Source: Blastocladiella emersonii ATCC 22665
Lineage: Eukaryota; Blastocladiomycota; Blastocladiomycetes; Blastocladiales; Blastocladiaceae
Length of the DNA: 64,000 bases
Assembly: GCA_025594325.1 (NCBI GenBank)
Contig: JANHCV010000012.1
Location: forward strand, 1,054,001-1,118,000
Reading direction: 5' to 3'
Positions 43,901 through 55,958 of this stretch are shown one piece after another; position 1 is the first letter of the stretch, and every line of letters begins with the position of its first letter. The position numbers and the translations under genes were made by a program. The notes under the pieces were generated by a model, which searched no databases, was not told where the DNA came from, and saw nothing but the letters and a program-made list of their open reading frames with translations.

Positions 43901-44475
43901 CTCAAGAAACCCGAGTCCAGCGCACTGTGCGCCAAGATGGTCAAGAACTTCGATACTCACGAGCAGTACAAGGACCACGAAAAGGTCAAGATCAAGCAGT
44001 TCCCAGTCGTGCCCGCCTTTGCGATGACGGTGCACGGGGTCCAAGGCGTGACCAAGAACGCCATCATTTTAACGGCTCGTCTGGATCGATCACCGGGTCG
44101 TCGCTGTACGTTGCGCTCTCGCGGCTCCGCGAGAGCGCGTTTCTGTGGGTTCTCCATCCGATCCCGGACAGCGTGTACGACGCCATGGTCCCTGATCCGC
44201 GGGCCGTGGCCAAAGACTTGCGGCTCCAGGCGCTAGACGTGTTGACTGAGGGCGCGTTCGCTCACGGACAAACCGTTGCGCAAAACCACCCCCGAGTCGC
44301 GGAGCTCTTTTGCCACGCGATGCAAGAGCACCGCCAGATCAAGAGCGACAAGGAGGCGAAGCAGAAGGCGCGCGACCAAGAGTACTCAAGGCGGTATCGC
44401 GAGCGTAAGCGCGAGCAGAAGCGCGCTCCAGAATTGCATGAGCAGCGGCGGAGCAAGAGGCTTCGCGAGATTTAG
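40969..44475 (+). pseudogene. Helitron-type Pif1 helicase, 5'-truncated and broken
   Basis: One reading frame continues from just after a TGA at 40966-40968 to about 44070 with only two stops, TAA at 42284 and TAG at 42713. A frame shift near 44070 is needed to reach SSLYVALSRLRES and the end at 44475. The first part (LNVALHDYVFRPPELENLSW, FMADHPLAKTRE...VVPKIAGP, LLLRHFRVSSDIF) matches the linker between Rep and helicase of fungal Helitron proteins. Superfamily 1 helicase motifs follow: Walker A GSGGTGKS (42653), Walker B IDEFSM, LAGDHLQLPPV and MTVHGVQGVT. The HUH-endonuclease Rep domain expected upstream is absent. The tail is basic and charged (SRRYRERKREQKR). This is a dead Helitron or helicase fragment. 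Confidence 0.75.
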
Positions 44476-44621
44476 TGTAAGATTTCATTTGTAGTGTTAA
44501 AAGTATACTTATCTGCCTCCAATTATTTTGGTGTGTGATGGGAACAAAGATGCGACTCCATGATGACGCACGACTTTCAGCGGTACAAAACCTCCCACGT
44601 GTGCCGTGCTCCAACGTGGCG

Positions 44622-44637
44622 GAGGGCTTTAGCCCTC
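44622..44637. repeat. 16-nt hairpin palindrome GAGGGCTTTAGCCCTC
   Basis: This is the reverse complement of the palindrome at 39760-39775. It is followed at 44649-44663 by another hairpin (AGACGCGAAGCGTCT) and at 44683-44701 by GTGCGGGGCTTTGCCCAAG, giving three hairpin-forming sequences in 80 bp. Confidence 0.75.
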
Positions 44638-44682
44638 GATTGAAGACCAGACGCGAAGCGTCTAGGTGGTTCAAGTAAATGG

Positions 44683-44701
44683 GTGCGGGGCTTTGCCCAA
44701 G
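44683..44701 (+). repeat. 19-bp inverted repeat, left partner
   Basis: GTGCGGGGCTTTGCCCAAG is the exact reverse complement of 46698-46716. It contains its own small palindrome (GGGCTTTGCCC). Confidence 0.75.
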
Positions 44702-46697
44702 CCGTAGGCGCTGCGACCTTGAAGCTCTCGTTTCGTCACGTTACAGTCACACTTTTCTCAATGACATCACCCCCCGTGTCGCGTTGCGCCACATTGCTCC
44801 AGCTCTCGCTTCCCCTCCCGTATGCTCCCCTTAATCAAATAAGCTGAGTTACTCTATGCAATAGATATCATAAATCATGAAATCGACGGCAGGCTGTTCC
44901 CGTCTCTCCTGCAGCGTTTTGTGTGGCGCTCGCGCGGCGACGTGCTGTACTCGACTCGATCGGTGACTTGAGTGCTCCGTTGCTGGCATCGCTTTCGCAC
45001 TCTGCTCTTGCGAATACATGAGTGCTGCTTAGGCGAACTCGCTAGCGGAGGAGCTTGTCGCGGGATGCTTCCACGTCGCCACGGCTTGCAGCACCTTTCA
45101 CCGCGAAGCGACCCCAGCTCGAAGGCGATGCGCTCTGTCATCTCGTTTCTTTCCTTGCGTCTATGCTCTCGCTGTTCTTGCGCCGCCCCCGCCGCCGCCA
45201 CTACACCGCCGCTCTGCTGTCCAGGCATCGCGTCGCGTCTCGCTTACTTGCCGCGTAACGTTGCGCTGAGCGAAGTGTTACGACCAAGTCGCTTGTGCCC
45301 TCGCGACGAGTAGCTACGCGATATCTTCGCTTCGATGGTGCGGGATGCGATCTCATGAGCGGAGCGCACATCTGGCTTTGCTCCAGCGCAAGCACGCGCG
45401 GCTCACCTGCTGTGCTGTTAACCGCTTCTGATTCAACCGCTGCCACCTGTGCGGTGGCGGAACGTGCGATCGATTCACTTGAACACTTTGTAGAGCTCGG
45501 GCGAGCGCTTTTTCCATGCGCACCGCGAATCATTATGACTTTCGACATCGTTGATAGCCTTCCCATCCTATGCTTTTGTGCACGTCGACCACCGCGCAAC
45601 TGGAGGAGAGCGAAAGTCGGCTGAGTAAGCCGTCGCGGCCGCGGACGCGACTGTTGATGCCACCTTCCCTCTGATAGACGTGCGTCAGTACAAGCTTAAC
45701 AGTCTTCCCGTTCTCGAGGGTTTGCGTGACGATGAGCATCGACGCATGAACAACTTTCGCCCGGCGGAGAAGAACGAGATGAAGCGCTCCGCTCATGCGC
45801 GCATCATGATGCACACGATATTCATATGCGCTAGAGTGTCTCGCGTCATCGTCAACGATATCTCGTGGGCACCGTGACGCGCGTCGACTTTTCGCGATCC
45901 TTCCACCGTAGGTCCGCTTCATCCGAGCTCAGTTTTTTTTTCCGCACGCAAGGATGCGAGCTCGCTCGAGGTCTCGAGCTGGATCAAAGCGTGCGACGCG
46001 AAAGCCATCATGGTCGGGTGCCTTCCTGGCAGAAAATCGATGCGTTAGTCAAGATCGAGTCGTCACGCGCATTCGTTGTGCGTAGTTCATGCATTCCGTT
46101 GGTTCACTATTGACGACCAGTTTCTTTTCGGCTCGTCAAGAGTACCAGCATGCTCTTGTGAGCGAGCGGCTCGCCTTGACGCGTCCGTCACAATTCCGAC
46201 CTCAGTTACCTTGAGCGCGCTGGAGCTACGCGCTACGTGCGTGTATGCTGCACTGAGGCGCATGTGAGGGCACTTGGCGCACACGATCAAGGCGCGCTAG
46301 CGCTCCATCAAAAGCACCATCACTTGAGCGTGGATGGCCGCGTTTGTGCGTGCGTGAGCGCAGATCGCTGCACGAAGAGTTGCTAAAGAATTTTGAAAGG
46401 CAATTCGTTCGGCGACCCTTATCTTGCGCCGCCACGTCCGCAGTCGACTTAATCCAGCTCAACATTAGGAAGGCGAGCAGAAACGAGGAGACGTGCGGTG
46501 ACGGCCCCAACGCGCGGTACTGACGCGTCGCGAATTTCTCCCGCGAGCCCCTCTGCGTTTTACGGGTCCGAAACACGATCTCAGTCAGCGCTGTGCTTGA
46601 TGCGAGTCCCGTGTCTCCCACTTCACAAGTCATGCAGTTCCTCGCATCACGCGTCAATCGCGCGTCTGTTGTGCCAGGTGATTGTGGCGAGAGGGCA
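44702..46697. other. 2-kb interval between the 19-bp inverted repeats, no confident gene
   Basis: Composition is less GC-rich than in the core genes. Short frames such as 45533-45922 (minus) contain plausible stretches (MLIVTQTLENGKTVKLVLTH) but no domain. It could be a non-autonomous element or decayed coding DNA. Confidence 0.35.
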
Positions 46698-46716
46698 CTT
46701 GGGCAAAGCCCCGCAC
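46698..46716 (-). repeat. 19-bp inverted repeat, right partner
   Basis: CTTGGGCAAAGCCCCGCAC pairs with 44683-44701. The two enclose about 2.03 kb. Confidence 0.75.
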
Positions 46717-46980
46717 AGTTGACACCCGAACGAAGTGAGTGGTGGAGGTACTGGCAATCGAGCGCGGACGCTCGGCTTCAGATCAGATGATTGTTGAACG
46801 CGTCTCCCTAGTCTCACCGCTCGGTTCCTGTCCGTCCACAGACAGTTCAGCCGTTGGACAGGTTATAGCGTACCAACTTGGTGACGGTATTCCCGTCGCG
46901 CGGACGCGCACAGAGTGGAGTACAATGGAAGCGATTTATACAACATAAACTTTCAGGGTTAGCACTTTCAAGGGCTTTCG

Positions 46981-47215
46981 CTAATACGCCGATATGTTCG
47001 TTGTCAAATGCGAGGGCGCGCGACGATGGAATTTTTTGAGAAAGGCGTTCCTATCCCCGGCGATGCGCACAAACGCCATCGACGAGTAGCGCAGATTGGG
47101 CGGTAGCTGATCGAAGATCGCATCGATGGATCCGGAATTCACCCTTGCTTCGTCGAGAAAAACAGTGGCCAGGCGTACAACTCGCTCTCGTGGCCGTGTG
47201 ACGGCGCTGAGGCGG
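46981..47215 (-). pseudogene. C-terminal LRR gene remnant (copy E)
   Basis: The minus strand reads VVRLATVFLDEARVNSG, SIDAIFDQLPPNLR and SSMAFVRIAGDRNAFL. This lines up with the last repeats of copy C (DLTLDDARVNIGCIDVIFEH, LPPQLRRMSLADLQIDGD). Upstream of about 47215 the LRR pattern is lost and a plus-strand coding remnant takes over. Confidence 0.65.
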
Positions 47216-47253
47216 TCAAAAAGGACCTCGAGCGACTCGGCATCATCGCCGCG

Positions 47254-48598
47254 ATGCCTCCCGAACGCGGGCTTCTCGCGCGCGTCCACGGATTCGATTT
47301 TCCTTTCGACATCTGCGTGCGCAGTCCGCTTTTCCAGGTCCGCGCCACCTTCACGCTGCTTCCGAACCTTCCCCCGATCTCGGCCATCCGCCTCTACCGA
47401 CTCGACGGCCAATTTCCCGCCTTGTTCTATGCACTCAAGCACGCTTTCGACGAGAAGCGCGGAACGCTCAACGTGACGTGGCTCATCGAGGAGCGCCATC
47501 GTCGCGGCTGCTGCGACTGTCGATTCTGGCTCTGCCGCGGGTCAACCTGCGTCGCGCCCGTCCGCGCCGCGGCCCACGATCCTTGGCGTTACTGACGTCG
47601 ACATCACCACGGTGCAGCTCGATCTCGAGCTGCCGCGCGGCAGCGGCAAAGCCTCGGTGTCGCCCGTTCCCGCGGCGGACCTCGCGCTGTACCGCGGCGC
47701 CGTGGCCCTGGTCGTCGACGAGCGTCACGCCCGACGCCAAGATGCGCCGCGTGTCCGTGACCGTGCGCAAGGAGCCGCGCGCCATTTCGCCCACGCTCGG
47801 TTTGAGCGCGCTGATCCCGCGGTTCGCGTCGTTCCCCGTCCGCGAGCGCGGACCGCCCGTGTCCGAGTTCATGACCGAGGTCTCGCACGCGACCTTCGAG
47901 GACGACATGTACACGCGCAGCGAGCGGCCGCGCGGCGCGGGGAGCATGCCTCAGCTGCCGAGCGTGCCGTTGCCCGACTGCGTGGGCGCGTGGAACGCGA
48001 CGGCGCTCAAGATGCACCCATGAAGCTGTTCCACCACGTGGCCGATCGCGGCGGCGCGTGCGTGTTCAAGATCGGCAGCAACTCGAGCCCGCGCGGCGTC
48101 ATCGCCGTCCTCTTTGTGCACCAGCCGATCGTGATCCCGCCGCAGGGCAAGGCCGTCGGCATCACGCCCGCGCTCGACGTCAGCTACGTGTACGTGCCGC
48201 CGCTCCCGTCCAAGTCGGCGCCGGCCGCGGCGCGCGCGAGCGGGCAGAAGCTGCGCAAGCTGATCAAGAAGACCGAGAACGCGTATGTCCGCGCGTCCGA
48301 GGCGCGGATCCCGACGGTCGACGGCCTCGGCGAGATCGGCGACGCGATCGGCGAGTATCTCGAGTCCTGCCGCGCGGCGACGGTCGACCGCGAGATCCCC
48401 GACATCAACCGGTTCCCGCAGACCAAGCCGGGGTCGCAGAAGGTCGCGCCGGCCGTCGCTACGGCGTTCGCGAGCCTCAAGAGCGAGCTCAAGCGCGCGC
48501 TGCTCCTGCCGCTGTTTCCGACGTACTTTGACAACTGCCCGCAGCCCGGCGAAGATGACTACGGTGACGAGTATTACGATTCTGGGGACGATTATTGA
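47254..48598 (+). pseudogene. Frameshifted gene of unknown family
   Basis: Four coding-looking segments follow one another in changing frames: 47254 to about 47490 (MPPERGLLARVHGFDFPFDI, LFYALKHAFDEKRGTLNV), about 47495-47725 (ILGVTDVDITTVQLDLELPR), about 47726-48015 (MRRVSVTVRKEPRAISPTL, PVSEFMTEVSHATFEDDMY), and 48018-48598 (MKLFHHVADRGGACVFKIGS, IGDAIGEYLESC, then an acidic end GDEYYDSGDDY). The changes need single-base shifts near 47490, 47725 and 48015, and I found no introns that would serve. The beta-strand-rich middle (YRGAVALVVDE...VTVRK) is vaguely arrestin-like, a weak impression only. The last segment has good codon bias. Confidence 0.5.
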
Positions 48599-48659
48599 GT
48601 TGTTGAGCATAAATGCTTTGAGTTCAACTAATATTCTCTCTCGCAAGCGCGTCCCGGTT

Positions 48660-51600
48660 GAGCGGTGACCCCCGTCGCGAGCACGCAGGCGGGGCGAACG
48701 AATGCGGGCGTTAAGGCGCGATCGCGAGGCCGGGAGCGTCGCCTATCAGCTGGTTGGAGGTGCTAACCGAGCGGGTGACGAGGGCGCGCTGGCGACTTCG
48801 CCGCCGGTACACGCGGGAGAAGATGGCGATCGACGCGTCCCTGGCCGAGAAACCGACTCCGCCTCGCCGCCCATGTTGCGTCCCACCAACGCCACCAAGG
48901 CGACGTCGCTGACGGGTCGATTCTCACACGAACGATCGCACTCAGCGCCTGGATGTCATACGGGAGCGAGAGGAAACGAGCGAGATCCCTGCAAGCAGCG
49001 TCTGCGAATCGGCCCCGAGCTTCGGGTCCACGCGCGGCGTATAGCAGGTTCACGGTCAGCCGTCCATGTAGCGCATACCTGCTGCCGCCGCGGTACCCTT
49101 GCCGACGGATCGGCTCTCGCACAACAGCCCTAACTCGGTGCCTGCACCTCAGTCGGGAGCGAACGAGAGCGTCGTAGGCAGCGTCGGCGGTTCCTCGCTC
49201 GGTGCCGGATCCACGCGTGGCGGACAGCAGGCTCAGCGGCAGCCGTTCGCATCGGGCCATGGCGCCTCGAGCTCGCTCTCACAACGAACTTTCCATCAAC
49301 CGCTTCACCGCGCCCGAGTGTGGCAACGCTGCCGCGCAAATCCAAATCGCGTGTTGCCCTTCACGGCTTGCCCGCAGCAGGGCGACGGGCGAGTAGCCGA
49401 TGCAGTGGGCCCGCACATGCGGCGAGCGACGTGCACCGAGCGGGTGCTCACGCCATCAGCTCCTGGCCGCCCGCCGCGATGGGGGCGAAAGAAGACACGC
49501 GTGAGCGAAATGCAGCAAGTGCTGGTTGCGTTCCATGCGATTCATCAGCGGCATCGCGGCGCAGACGGAGAGCGAGGACGGCCGGCACGACGCTGTGATC
49601 ATGCGCGCTGCAGGGCTCGCAGCCGGCGCATCTCACGGCGAGGACAGGCCGCAGTACTCTCGCCGAGCGACGCTCGAGAACGACTGAAGAGCGATCGGGC
49701 ACGAGAGACACGAGGGCCGTGGGAGCGACGCGTCCGGCGGCCATCGACCGGGGCCCCGGTTCCCACGCGTCGCGAGTCGCGGGGAACGGGGCGACAGCGT
49801 GTGCTGTGCTTCGAAGCGCGTCCGAGAGCCGCAGCAGGCCCGAGGTCTCATGCCTGAAGTCATGAAGCAAAATGCAGGGCGGCCCTCGACGAACTCACCA
49901 GCGAGCAGGTCGCGATGAACGTGGCCCGCGGCAGGCCGAGGATGGAGGGAGCCGTGTCATGGATCAGGCCGTCGTCTTCTTGGCGCGTATGCACCACGGA
50001 CTCGATGAAGTGCGTGTGCGAGCTGTTCAGCAACACGCTGAGGAGAAGCTGTCGCGACCAGGCGCGTCGGCGACGCGAAGGAGGGTCAGCGGCGTCCCCT
50101 CGGGGCCGGATCACCTCGCACGACCGTCTCAGAGCACCTCGGGCACCGTCGTACGTGTCCGGAAGTGCCGGTCAGGGGCGCCGTAGCAGCCCAAACCATC
50201 GAGCAGAGCTCCAGGCGAGCAGTGACGGTAGACTGTCTGGACGGCTACGGGAGCGCCGTTGCAGGCAGTCGCGCAGATTTTCTGAGGTCCATGACACCCC
50301 AAGACGCCTGTGAACGCGCCGGCAGGGAGAAAGCTTGAGGGATAGGGGGCCGCCGTCATATGGGAGTGCGTTCCGCCACCCAGCCGCGGTGATGCAATGT
50401 GGCGTAACGCGTCCACCGCGCGGCGTCGCACTCAACGGATCCGCGGCGACGCTCGTGCATGCGAAGAGCTCAAGTGTATATATGAGGCGGCCTGGTGAGT
50501 CCACGTGGACATGGTTTCGGGTCGACGCAAAGCGAAATTCGTCACGCTTCGCGGTCAGCCGGGATCAGGTGCGCGCGATCTTGTCTCGCAGCCGCCGGAG
50601 ACGCGATTCCGCGACGCGTGTACCACCGGCGATTGCATCCCGAAGCGCGTCGTGTCGACGCGTATAGTAACGCTCTCTTGATACGATCCACGACTTTTTG
50701 CAATGCCATCGACTCCTCGCCTTCCGCTGCGTGCCGCGCTCCAACACCACCCACAGCTACTCGAAGCGATCGCGGCCCGGCCTCGGTACTCGCGCGCGCC
50801 TGCGCGCGAGCGGACCGCTGGCTCGTCGCCGGGGCTCGTGTCCCGGGTTTCGCGCAGCGGGACCCCTCGCTGTACGATGGGCCACGCGTGTAGACGTCAC
50901 AGCCGTTGCGACATCGCGATCTTCATGTCCGTGCAGCGGATGAGGTACTGCGCGATGCCGGTGCGCACACGGTCGCACACATCCCTCGCCGACAACGCTG
51001 ACACGCGCTTCTGTCCGTGTATTCCGGCCGGCCGTCGCCGCATGCCCTCCGCATCTTGCGCGCTGTCTCGACCCTTCTCGCCACCTGCGCATCTGGTACG
51101 CCGAGAACACACCTTGAGACGCCAACTGACCCGTCGCACGTTGCTCTAGTCGATGTCGACGCCGTCGAGGAGATTCTCGACTGGACCAGTCGAGCCCGCG
51201 GCCACGCGCACCCGGCCTCGGGTCAAGCGCCTCGCGAGCTACCTGGCTCTAGAGCGGTACGTGTCGTTGAACGCGGCGCGCTCGCCAGATCCGCGTCGTG
51301 TCGCGTCATGCTCAACGTGTCCCTCGGCTACCTCGGTATGCTCACCGAGTAACCTGTGTGCTGAGATGCGGGTCCAGCTTGACGTGGATCGCACTCCAGA
51401 GGGATCGATTTTGGTACGCGTGCGTCCATGGCCCATGACACGGCTCGTGACTGACCTGGGTCCGCTTTCGTGTAGTATCAAACAAGTTCGAGCTCTCCTT
51501 CTCTCGATCGCACTCGCAGCGCCAGCACCCATTCTGCGACATCAGCAGCGGTCGCCCGTCAGGCTCGTGGTAAGCGAGCGACTGGGATTCACGCGGCACT

Positions 51601-54600
51601 CCGACAGCCTTTGAACGCCGCCCGCTCGCCCACGGGATGGCTGATATCGGAGCGCGCCCATACGTAGCCCTGAACCAGTAACAACAACAGCAACTATGGC
51701 GTTGACGACGTGACGCGATACGTCTGAATCTCGGTCATCGCGTCCTCATTTGGCACCTTTGCTACATCTGGTACGCCAAGGGCACGCCTCGCGACGACTG
51801 CTGACGCGAAGCGCGTCATTGCAGATACTTCCTCAATACGCGTCACCCGTCGGTGACCTGTGCGCCGAGATGCAGGTCAAGCTCAACGTGGATCGCGTAC
51901 ATCCAGCAGCGGCTCGGCGAAGGTACGCGGACATTCAAGACCCATCGCTCTGCTTGTCACTGACTTAGGTCGGCTTCACGTGTAGCAGCGACGACCTTGA
52001 GCTCGCTCTCGGCCGTACTGGCGGTAGCGGCGGGCGGTTCTGCGACCATTTGCTGCGCTGCGCGCCTCGCGCAGGTATCGCAGCAACTTCCGCTTCATCC
52101 CCAACTATTTTCCTCAAGCACGGCGGCGGTACGTGTCCATGGGCCTCGTCGTGGCCGCCATGTATTCATTGCTCATTCATGGCAACCGTGTAGAACACGT
52201 TGCGCAGCTGTACGCGCGCGAGCTCAAGGCCCGAGCTGCTCGGAAACTACCGCACCACGCTGACACGATGCGTCAGGTCGGCTACGCGCACGCTCAACGC
52301 TCACGTTCAAGTTACAACATGACGCTCGACCGACCACACGGCGCAAGTTTGAGACTGGGGCAGGCGGCGTACATTGCCCTGCATGGATGGTACGTGTCGT
52401 TTCGCATTGGGAGGCACGAACGTATCACTGATGATCACTCACATTGTGCTGCTGCTGCTGTATTTCTTCACCAGATCATCGCCGTGTCTCGCGATCGAGG
52501 CGCTGGTGCTCTAAGGCAACACGGTGCCCGAGCACAACAACGCGCGCGTTCAAGGGCGGCATCATCAGGCGTGGGTCAGCTCGCGCTCATCGAGAAGCTC
52601 GACGCACACTCTCGCTCGCTCGAGGACTCTCTCGCTGATCCTGATCCAGTTCCAGCGCGTGGCCACGGTCGCACGGTCACGGCCATCATGATGACTCGCT
52701 TGAGCCGCGGGTCGTTCAGCAAAGAACATCAGTCCAAGCCAACGACCATCCTCCTCCATCCCCAAACTCACGCGCGCCGAGTCCATGGCGAGCGAGCGAG
52801 TGGCATCATTCGGTACGTGAAAGAGAGGGCCGCTGTTCGCAGAATCCTAACGCATTGTTGCTTGACACTAGAACGACTACCGACTGACGGCACTACACGC
52901 GCCGCTGACCTCACGTAATTGTCCCTCATGGAGCTCAACTTCCTCTTCTTTGACCACTTCAAGCGGCAGGGCGCCTCGACATCGGTCGCTCCAGTACCGC
53001 GACGCCTGCTGCCATCTTGATCATCAACTGCGGTCCATGGCCAAGCTCACACTCAACACGGTGCTCGCAACAACTGCAACTCGGCTTCTGCGAGTTGACT
53101 TCCGCGACTTCCGCGACAACACCACGCGCGCGTTGACCACCAAGCTCCGGCCAGCCACAACACGACGCAACGCGCCACGACGCGAACGGCCAGCTCAAGT
53201 CGGCGGCGAGCGTCACGCGGCGGGGGCGCAGGATCAATGTCAACCTGGGACGTGTCGCGCTGGATCTCTCACTCGTGCGAACATGGCCGATCGCTCACGA
53301 CTTGCTCGCCCTGCGCTCTGCACTAGAAACCCATCGTGTGTTCCTCGACCAGGTACTCGCGCGACGGTCTGACCAATCACTCTCTCGCGGCGAACGCTTC
53401 CGCTGCCGCCTCCATGTCCGTGTTTATGGCCCATCGCGTACGTCCGCGTCGTCGTGATCCCGCCTCGCGCCGTCAGCGCTCCAAGTCAATCCAGGTCAAC
53501 ATCATCCGTGCGCCCCGCCAACATTGCCGTGTTCGCGTCCGCCGCCGCCGCTTCGCCAGTGGGCGGTGGTACTACCACTTCGAAGGTACGCTCCAGATCT
53601 CCTGCCGCCGCGTTGTCACGGGAAACTGACGCGTCGCTCGAGTCTGGAGGGCTGGAATCTCCCAAACAGAGCACGTCCGGGGCTCCGTCGGCGCGCGACG
53701 ATGACAGCCACGACCGACTACACATACTACTACACCATGCACTTGAGTAAGGGACCTGGAACGTGGGGCCTTCCTTTTCCAATCACACCGGTCCGCGAAT
53801 CCTTCATCGCTGACGTCTGTTCCCCGCGACCGGTAAATGGAAACCACGCTCCTCCTCCTCGTTCGCATCGACCCGGCTCGTGTTTACACGCGTGCGCACC
53901 GCGTCGCAACGGGCTACCGCGCCGTCGCTCGCGCGCGGCCAGCTGCTCGCCTCGTACACGTACACAGACGGCCTCAGCTGCATTGCCACCTCCGCTCCGA
54001 GTTGTCGACGCGCTGACCGAGATATTTTCATGCTCCGCGACAAAAATCGCATCCAGATCAGACCACGCAGCAACTCGATGATACAGGTACGCGTGGCCGG
54101 GACGAGACCATCCGCACGACGGCTCATACTGACCGAGCCGCGCGACTGCATCCGCCGTGTAGCCGACTCAACCGGCTTCGAGTTCTTCTTCCTCCGCGCC
54201 CGTACTTGCCTCCATCCTGGACGCCGCCGCCGCGGCCAGCGGTGCTGCATGACCGACAACCACGACTCGCTTCCGCGACGGTACGCTCCATTCACTATAC
54301 GCGCTGCAGTTGCGAATACGGCGGACTGACGCGCGCGCAAACCATGCGCGTCCCTCCGAGTAGGCGCTGCTCGCCTCGACCAACACGGGCTGACGATTGA
54401 TCGTATTGCCACTGTCGCGCTTCCTCGAGCGCGTCACGCCCTGATCGTCCTCCTCGCCGTGCCTATCGGCTTCTTCAACCTCGCCTCGCACAGCAGCACG
54501 TGTCCGTGACCTCGCGCTGTGGACGTGGCCGCGGAGTGTACCGATTGCTTGTGGCTCGCGACATGACTGAGCTCAGAGCGCACAATATGAACCGACGACT

Positions 54601-55640
54601 CCCATCCCCGAGCGACGCGCGCGCACGCTCGAGTCCAAGTCGTCGCCGTGGTCGTGTTGGCGGCGGCGCAGCAGGTCGTCGTCCTTCATGGAACGTGTTT
54701 TCCTGGGTCGCTGCAACCCCCGCTCATTAGCCAATGATCGATCACTCACGCCTTGCTCGCTCGCTGCGCTGCACTAGAGCTGGCCGACACCCGGTCCATT
54801 GTGCTCTGAGTCGAAACGGTGGCAGTCCAACGGCAAACATCATTCGTTTCTCGGGCATCATCGACACCGTGATCAACAAAACTGCGACGCGCGCGCGCAT
54901 CACGCTCTTGCTCCGACGCTTCCGCTCCTTGCAGCCAGCAACAAGTTTGCCGCGCAGCACGGCGACTGAGGATCGACACGACTACCGACCAACGCGCTTC
55001 TTCGCGTCCGAGAGCGACGTCATCAGTTACGACGACTTCTTTCACTCCGAGATGGGCTCAATGCGTCGCGGTCCTCGGCGAGGCGTGTTCAAGGACTCTC
55101 ACTTGGCGGCGAGCTCGACTTTGCTCCATTGCCCGCACTTCATGCGCTCAGCCACTTGGCCTCGTTATTCAGCGTTAAGCGTGAGGATATCGCTGCGGAA
55201 CGTTCGCGAGAACATCGATACGGCCGCACGCGGGAAAGCGGCACGAGGCCTCGTGGCGGACACGTACAAGTCAGGCAAGATTACGCCAGTGGCCGTTGGC
55301 TGTCACTGGCTGCACATTGAGGTTCATGCGATGGCATTGCAGCAAGTCCGGTCGAAGGGCGTCGATGGGCCTTCGTAGACTGAGTGGGCGAAGTGGAGTC
55401 GAAAGTGTCTCGCGTTCGCGGCGTGATATCCCGTCGCGTCTCACACTTGGTTTCGCTCCTCCGATGGCAGACCTTTGTCGAATCTGATGACTTTCGAAGC
55501 TCTTCCTGCCATCTCCAAGTGTCCCGAGCAATAGTTGATCTGCTTTAGCCGTTGTTCTGGTCGGATACGAAGGGCAGCCGAGCGTGCACTCGCACTATTC
55601 TTCAGCTGGCCACAATCGGCACAAGTAGAATCCTCTCGTA
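48660..55640. other. Decayed repetitive region, no confident gene
   Basis: Open frames are short and scattered on both strands. Internal similarity shows duplicated ancestry. ACCTGTGTGCTGAGATGCGG with CTTGACGTGGATCGC (51352-51393) resembles 51856-51896. GATCGCTCACGACTTGCTCG...GCACTAG (about 53286-53323) resembles 54738-54772. The minus strand near 48900-49250 encodes two similar peptides (RLTVNLLYAARG, RLPLSLLSATRG). Isolated plausible pieces include a hydrophobic helix (ALIVLLAVPIGFFNLA, about 54430-54480) and INVNLGRVALDLSLV near 53240. I could not assemble any gene. Confidence 0.45.
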
Positions 55641-55958
55641 GCTTATGAGCATCAGCTGAAAAAATGAGTGGGAGTTGAAGGCTTTCCTGCTCGGGGACAT
55701 GCAGCAAGCCAAGAGTGCATATACCGTCGGAGCAGGGTACAAATGCGCGAGTCCCCCTCAGCGCTCCCGCTCTCTCGCTCCCCAAGTAATCCGAGTTTCC
55801 CATTGCATGAATCTTGCGAGTACTTTCAAAAGCCCTTTGCCGTGAGTTCCGCTCTACTAGCCCCGCTACTCGAGCCCATACCTCACTGCACCCCCGTCCA
55901 CGACGACACGACAGCATTTGCGCACCATCGCCACCCGGACACAACAGCCATCAGCACC

